This document shows, piece after piece, positions 60,001 through 64,000 of a DNA stretch of 64,000 bases. The position numbers were made by a program, and so were the translations under genes. Within the stretch, counting starts at the first letter, position 1, and every line of letters begins with the position of its first letter. Origin of the DNA: Microglena sp. YARC (Eukaryota; Chlorophyta; Chlorophyceae; Chlamydomonadales; Chlamydomonadaceae); assembly GCA_022414725.1 (NCBI GenBank), contig CM039463.1, positions 75,405,236-75,469,235 of the forward strand, read 5' to 3'. The notes under the pieces are model-generated. The model worked only from the letters and a program-made list of their open reading frames with translations, had not been told where the DNA came from and did no database searches.

Positions 60001-63000
60001 GGTCAAGATATGTGCAAGGATACCACAATTGTGTGTGCCAATACCATCAAGGCCACGAGTTAGGTGCAAGATATAAACATCTGTGTGCATCCCTAAACAG
60101 CAACGGTCAAGGTAGATGCAGACATACACATATGCGTGCGTGCCATGCAGCAAGGTCAAGATATGTACGAAAGCATAACACACATTCTGGTGTAGCGTGC
60201 CATGCAGCAAGGTCAAAGATATGCGCAAGCATACACATCTGAGTGTTGCGTAGCCATGCAGCAAAGGTGCAAGATATGCGCAAGGCATTCAAATCGGTGG
60301 TGCGCTGCCAGTGACAGCAAGGTGCCAAGCATATTGTGAGCAAGGAGCATACACATCTGAAGTGTGTCCAATAAAAACAAGGCCCGAGTTAAGGCCGCAG
60401 ACATAAACATCTGTGGCATCCTAAGAGCAGCACGGTCAAAGGTATGTGCAAGAACAAACACATATTGCGAGTGCGTGCATGGCAGGCAAGGGCAAGAATA
60501 AAGTGCAAGATACACAGTCATGTGTTGCGTGCCATGCAGCAAGCTCAAGATAATGTGCAAGGCATACACATGCTGTGTGCGTGCCATGCAGCAAGGTCAA
60601 GATATGCGCCAAGGACATACACATCGGCGCGGCGGGAGGGGGTGCCCTCCGGTGAGGCACCCATGGCAGCAAAGTCAAGAATATGTGCGAGGCATACACA
60701 TGCTGTGTAGCGTTGCCATCCAGCAAGGGGCAAGATATGGTGGCAAGGCCATACACATCTGAAGTGTACCATAAAACAAGAGCCGAGTTAGGCGAGCAAG
60801 AACATAAAAATCTTGTTGTGCATCCTAAGTCAGCACGGTCAAGGAAGGTGCAAGACATACACATATGCGACTCAGTGGCTCCATAGCCGTGCTGGGTGCC
60901 ATGTCATGCAAGGGTCAAGATAATTTTGCAATCAGCATACATATCTGTGTGACAGTTGCCATAACAGGCCCAAGTTTAAGCCACATGCAGGTCGAGAGAG
61001 AGACAGACGCACTACACATCTGTTGTGCATTAAGCATGCAGCATCGGATCTAATAGGTAGGTGCAAGTCTGCACAGCCATCTGTCGTGCCCCACCCCTCC
61101 GTGATGCCATGCAGCAAGGTTATTTTCCACCCCCCAGATATGATGCATCCAAGGATACATCGTCAATTGGTGTTGTGCCATACATCAAGGCGCGAAGTTA
61201 GTGTGCAAGACAATAAAACACATCTGTGCATCCTGACAGGGCGCACGGTCAGGTAGGTGCAAGATGACATATACACGTGCGTGCCGTGCTAGTGCACAGG
61301 TCAGACGAGTATGTTGCAAGGCGATATTCAAGAATAGTGTGAGCAAAAGAGGGCATACACATGCTGTGTGCTCGTGCGCATTGCAAGCAAGGTCACGAGA
61401 TATGCGCAAGGCATACACGGATGTTCGGTTGTGCACGTGGCCATGCAGCGGAAGGTCAAGATATGTCGCGCGAGGCATACAACATTCTGTGTGTGCGTGC
61501 TTCATCCAGCAAGGTCAAGAATGTGCAAGGCCATACACATCTGAGTGGTGCCATAAAACAAGGCCGAGTTAGGCGTCAAGACATAAACATTCTGTGTGCA
61601 TCCTAAGCAGCACGTCAAGGGTAGGTGCAAGACATACACACATATGCGTGCGTGCCATGCTCGCAAGGTCCAGATATGTGCAAGGCATACACATCTGTGT
61701 TGCGTGCCCATAGCACAAGGCCAAGTTAGGTGCAAACATACACATCTTGTGTGTGCACCTAAGCAGCACGGTCAAGGTAGGTGCAAGTCGCACACATCTG
61801 TGTGCGTGCCATGCAGCAAGGTCAAGATATGTGAAGCGGCATACACAATTGGTGTGTGCCATACCATCAAGGGCCGAGTTACGGTGCAAAGACATAAAGC
61901 ACATCTGTGTGCATCCTAAGCAGCACGGTCAAGTGTGGTAGTACATACACAAACCATCTGTGCCATGCAGACATACCACAGCATATGCGTGCGTGCCATG
62001 CAGCAAGGTCAAGATACTGTGCAAGGCATACACATCTGTGTGCGTGCCATGCAAGCAAGGTTCCAAGATATGCGCACGTCCAGGATACACATCGGTTGTG
62101 CAAGGCAGCGTGCCATGCAGCAAGGTCAAGATATGTGACGAGGCGAGCATACACATCTGTGTGCGTGCCATCCAGCAAGGTCAAAGATATGTGCAAGGCA
62201 TACACATCTGAGTGTGCCATAAAACAAGGCCGAGTTTAGGCGCAAGACATAAACATCTGTGTGCATCCTAGAGCAGCACACGGTCAAGGTAGGTGCAAGA
62301 CATACACATATGCGTGCGTGCCATGCAAGCAAAGGTCAAAGATAATGTGCAAGGCATACACATCTGTGTGCGTGCCCATACAACAAGGCCAAGTTAGGTG
62401 CAAGACATACACATCTGTGTGGCATCCTAAGCCAGCACGGTCAAGGTAGGTGCAGTCGCACACATCTGTGTGCGGTGTCATGCAGCAAGGTCCAGATATG
62501 TGCAAGGCATACACAATTGTGTGTGCCATACATCAAGGCCGAGTTATAGGTGCAAGACATAAACATCTGTGTGCATCCTAAAGCAGCACGGGTCAGGTAG
62601 GTGCAAGACATATACATATGCGTGCGTGCCATGCAGCAAGGTCAAGATATGTGACAAGGCATACACATCTGTGTGCGTGCCATGCAGCAAGGTCCAAGAT
62701 ATGGCGCAAGGCATACACATCGGTGTGCGTGCCATGCAGCAAGGTCAAGATATTGTGTGAGGCATACACATCTGTGTGCGTGCCATCCAGCCAAGGTCAA
62801 GATATGTGCAAAGGCATACAACATCTGAAGTGTGCCATAAAAACAAGGGCCGAGTTAAGGCGCAAGACATAAACATCTGTGTGGCATCCTCAAAGCATCG
62901 CACGGTTCTCACAAGGTAGGTGCAAGACAATACACATATGCGTGCGTGCCATGCAGCAAGGTCAAAGATATGTGCAAGGGCATACACATCTGTGTGCGTG

Positions 63001-64000
63001 CCATACACAAAGCCAAGTTAGGTGCAAGACATACACATCTGTGTTGCATCCTAAGCAGCACGGTCAAGGTAATGGTGCAAGTCGGCACACATCTGTGTGC
63101 CGTGCCATGCAGCAAGGTCAAGATATGTGCCAAGGCATACACAATTGGTGTGTGCCATACATCAAGGCCGAGTTAGGTGCAAGACAGAAACATCTGTGTG
63201 CATCTAAGCAGCACGGTCAAGGTAGGTGCAAGACATTACACATATGCGTGCGTGCCATGCAGCAAGGTCCAAGATATGTGCAAGGCATACACATCTGTGT
63301 GCGTGCCATGCAGCAAGGTCAAGATTAATGCGCAAGGCATACACATCGGTGTGCGTGCCAATGCAGCAAGCGTCCAAGATATGTGCGAGGCATACACATC
63401 TGTGTGCGGTGCCATCCAGCAAGGGCAAGATATGTGCAAGGCATACACATCTGAGTGTGCCATAAAACAAGGCCGAGTTAGGCGCAAGACATAACATCTG
63501 TGTTGCATCCTAAGCAGCACGGTCAAAGGTAAGGTCGCAAGACATACACATATGCGTGCGTGCCATGCAGCAAGGTCAAGATATGTGCAAGGCATACCAC
63601 ATCTGTGTGCGTGCCATACAACAAGGCCAAGTTAGGTGGCAAGACATACACATCTGTGTGGCATCCTAAGCAGCACGGTCAAGGTAGGTGCAAGTCGCAC
63701 ACATCTGTGTGCTTCCATGCAGCAAGGTCCAGGTATGTGCAAGGCAATACACAATTGTGTGTGCCATACATCAAGGCCAGAGTTAGGCTGCAAGACATAA
63801 AACATCTGTGTGCATCCTAAGCAGCACGGTCAAGGTAAAGGTGCAAGACATATACACATATGCGTGCGTGCCATGCCAGGCAAGGTCAAGATATGTGCAA
63901 GGCATACACATCTGTGTGCGTGCCATGCAGCAAGGTCAAGATATGCGCAAGGCATACACATCTGTGTGCGTGCCATGCAGCAAGGTCAAGATATGTGCGA
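57075..64000. repeat. 50-bp satellite array with alternating hexamer higher-order repeats
   Basis: Head-to-tail 50-bp units built on GTGCCATGCAGCAAGGTCAA then GATATGTGCAAGGCATACAC then ATCTGTGTGC. Variant units start with ATCCTAAGCAGCACGGTCAA or GTGCCATACAACAAGGCCAA. From about 61.6 kb rightwards, six variants form two kinds of block of about 300 bp that alternate, marked by TATGCGTGCGTGCC at 61645, 61986, 62311, 62619, 62939, 63245, 63553 and 63861. The left 4 kb is full of small indels. It continues past the window end. It has no similarity that I can see to the 77-bp unit. Confidence 0.96.

Noticed and set aside
58044..63595. Many Cys/His-rich open frames in the 50-bp satellite
   Set aside because: By-products of a 50-bp unit (not a multiple of 3) with indels. 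They occur on both strands in equal number.

Overview
The window is repeat-dense eukaryotic DNA with no host protein gene that I can identify. Two tandem satellites (77-bp and 50-bp units) make up about a quarter of it. They are broken up by nested transposons: Ty1/copia, a Ty3/gypsy chromovirus, a very large APE-type LINE, a tRNA-derived SINE and a non-autonomous hAT-like DNA element. The organism cannot be fixed from this sequence. The style of the copia and gypsy polyproteins, and the LINE layout (APE endonuclease, RT, RNase H, C-terminal Cys/His motif), look most like green-algal or streptophyte elements to me, but a fungus is not excluded. Satellite plus chromovirus suggests heterochromatic, perhaps pericentromeric, DNA (inference). 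Two runs of exactly 1000 N are scaffold joins, so order and orientation across them are unproven. Many coding regions carry single-base indels, and much of this looks like consensus noise.

Layout. 1-3958: minus-strand fragment of LINE ORF2. 3959-4958: gap. 4959-7657 and 14679-15848: copia element B (minus strand), split by complete copia element A at 7663-14673 (324-bp LTRs, target duplication GCACA). 15849-16949: unassigned. 16950-17314 and 27049-37366: 77-bp satellite, split by a complete chromovirus at 17315-27048 (373-bp LTRs, target duplication GTAGC). About 37366-49600: plus-strand LINE of about 12 kb, probably flanked by TAGCTAGG. 49601-50075 and 51860-51936: more 77-bp satellite, holding a hAT-like element (50076-51642, target duplication CATCTTAC) and a SINE (51653-51859). 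52244-52445: second SINE copy, inverted. 52457-54489: unassigned. 54490-56074: 3' end of copia element C. 56075-57074: gap. 57075-64000: 50-bp satellite with an alternating two-hexamer higher-order structure.

How the parts relate. The elements are independent selfish DNA, but their insertion history can be read: B was hit by A, and one satellite monomer type was hit by the chromovirus, the LINE, the hAT element and the SINE, all within a 28-bp part of the monomer. The most unusual content is (i) a Josephin-like (papain-fold) cysteine protease domain, followed by a SUMO-interaction-like motif, between ORF1 and the endonuclease of the LINE; (ii) a chromovirus whose 4.9-kb gag frame has exactly two in-frame stops and then a +1 overlap with pol; (iii) the clustering of insertions in the satellite monomer; and (iv) the SINE pair with separate target duplications.
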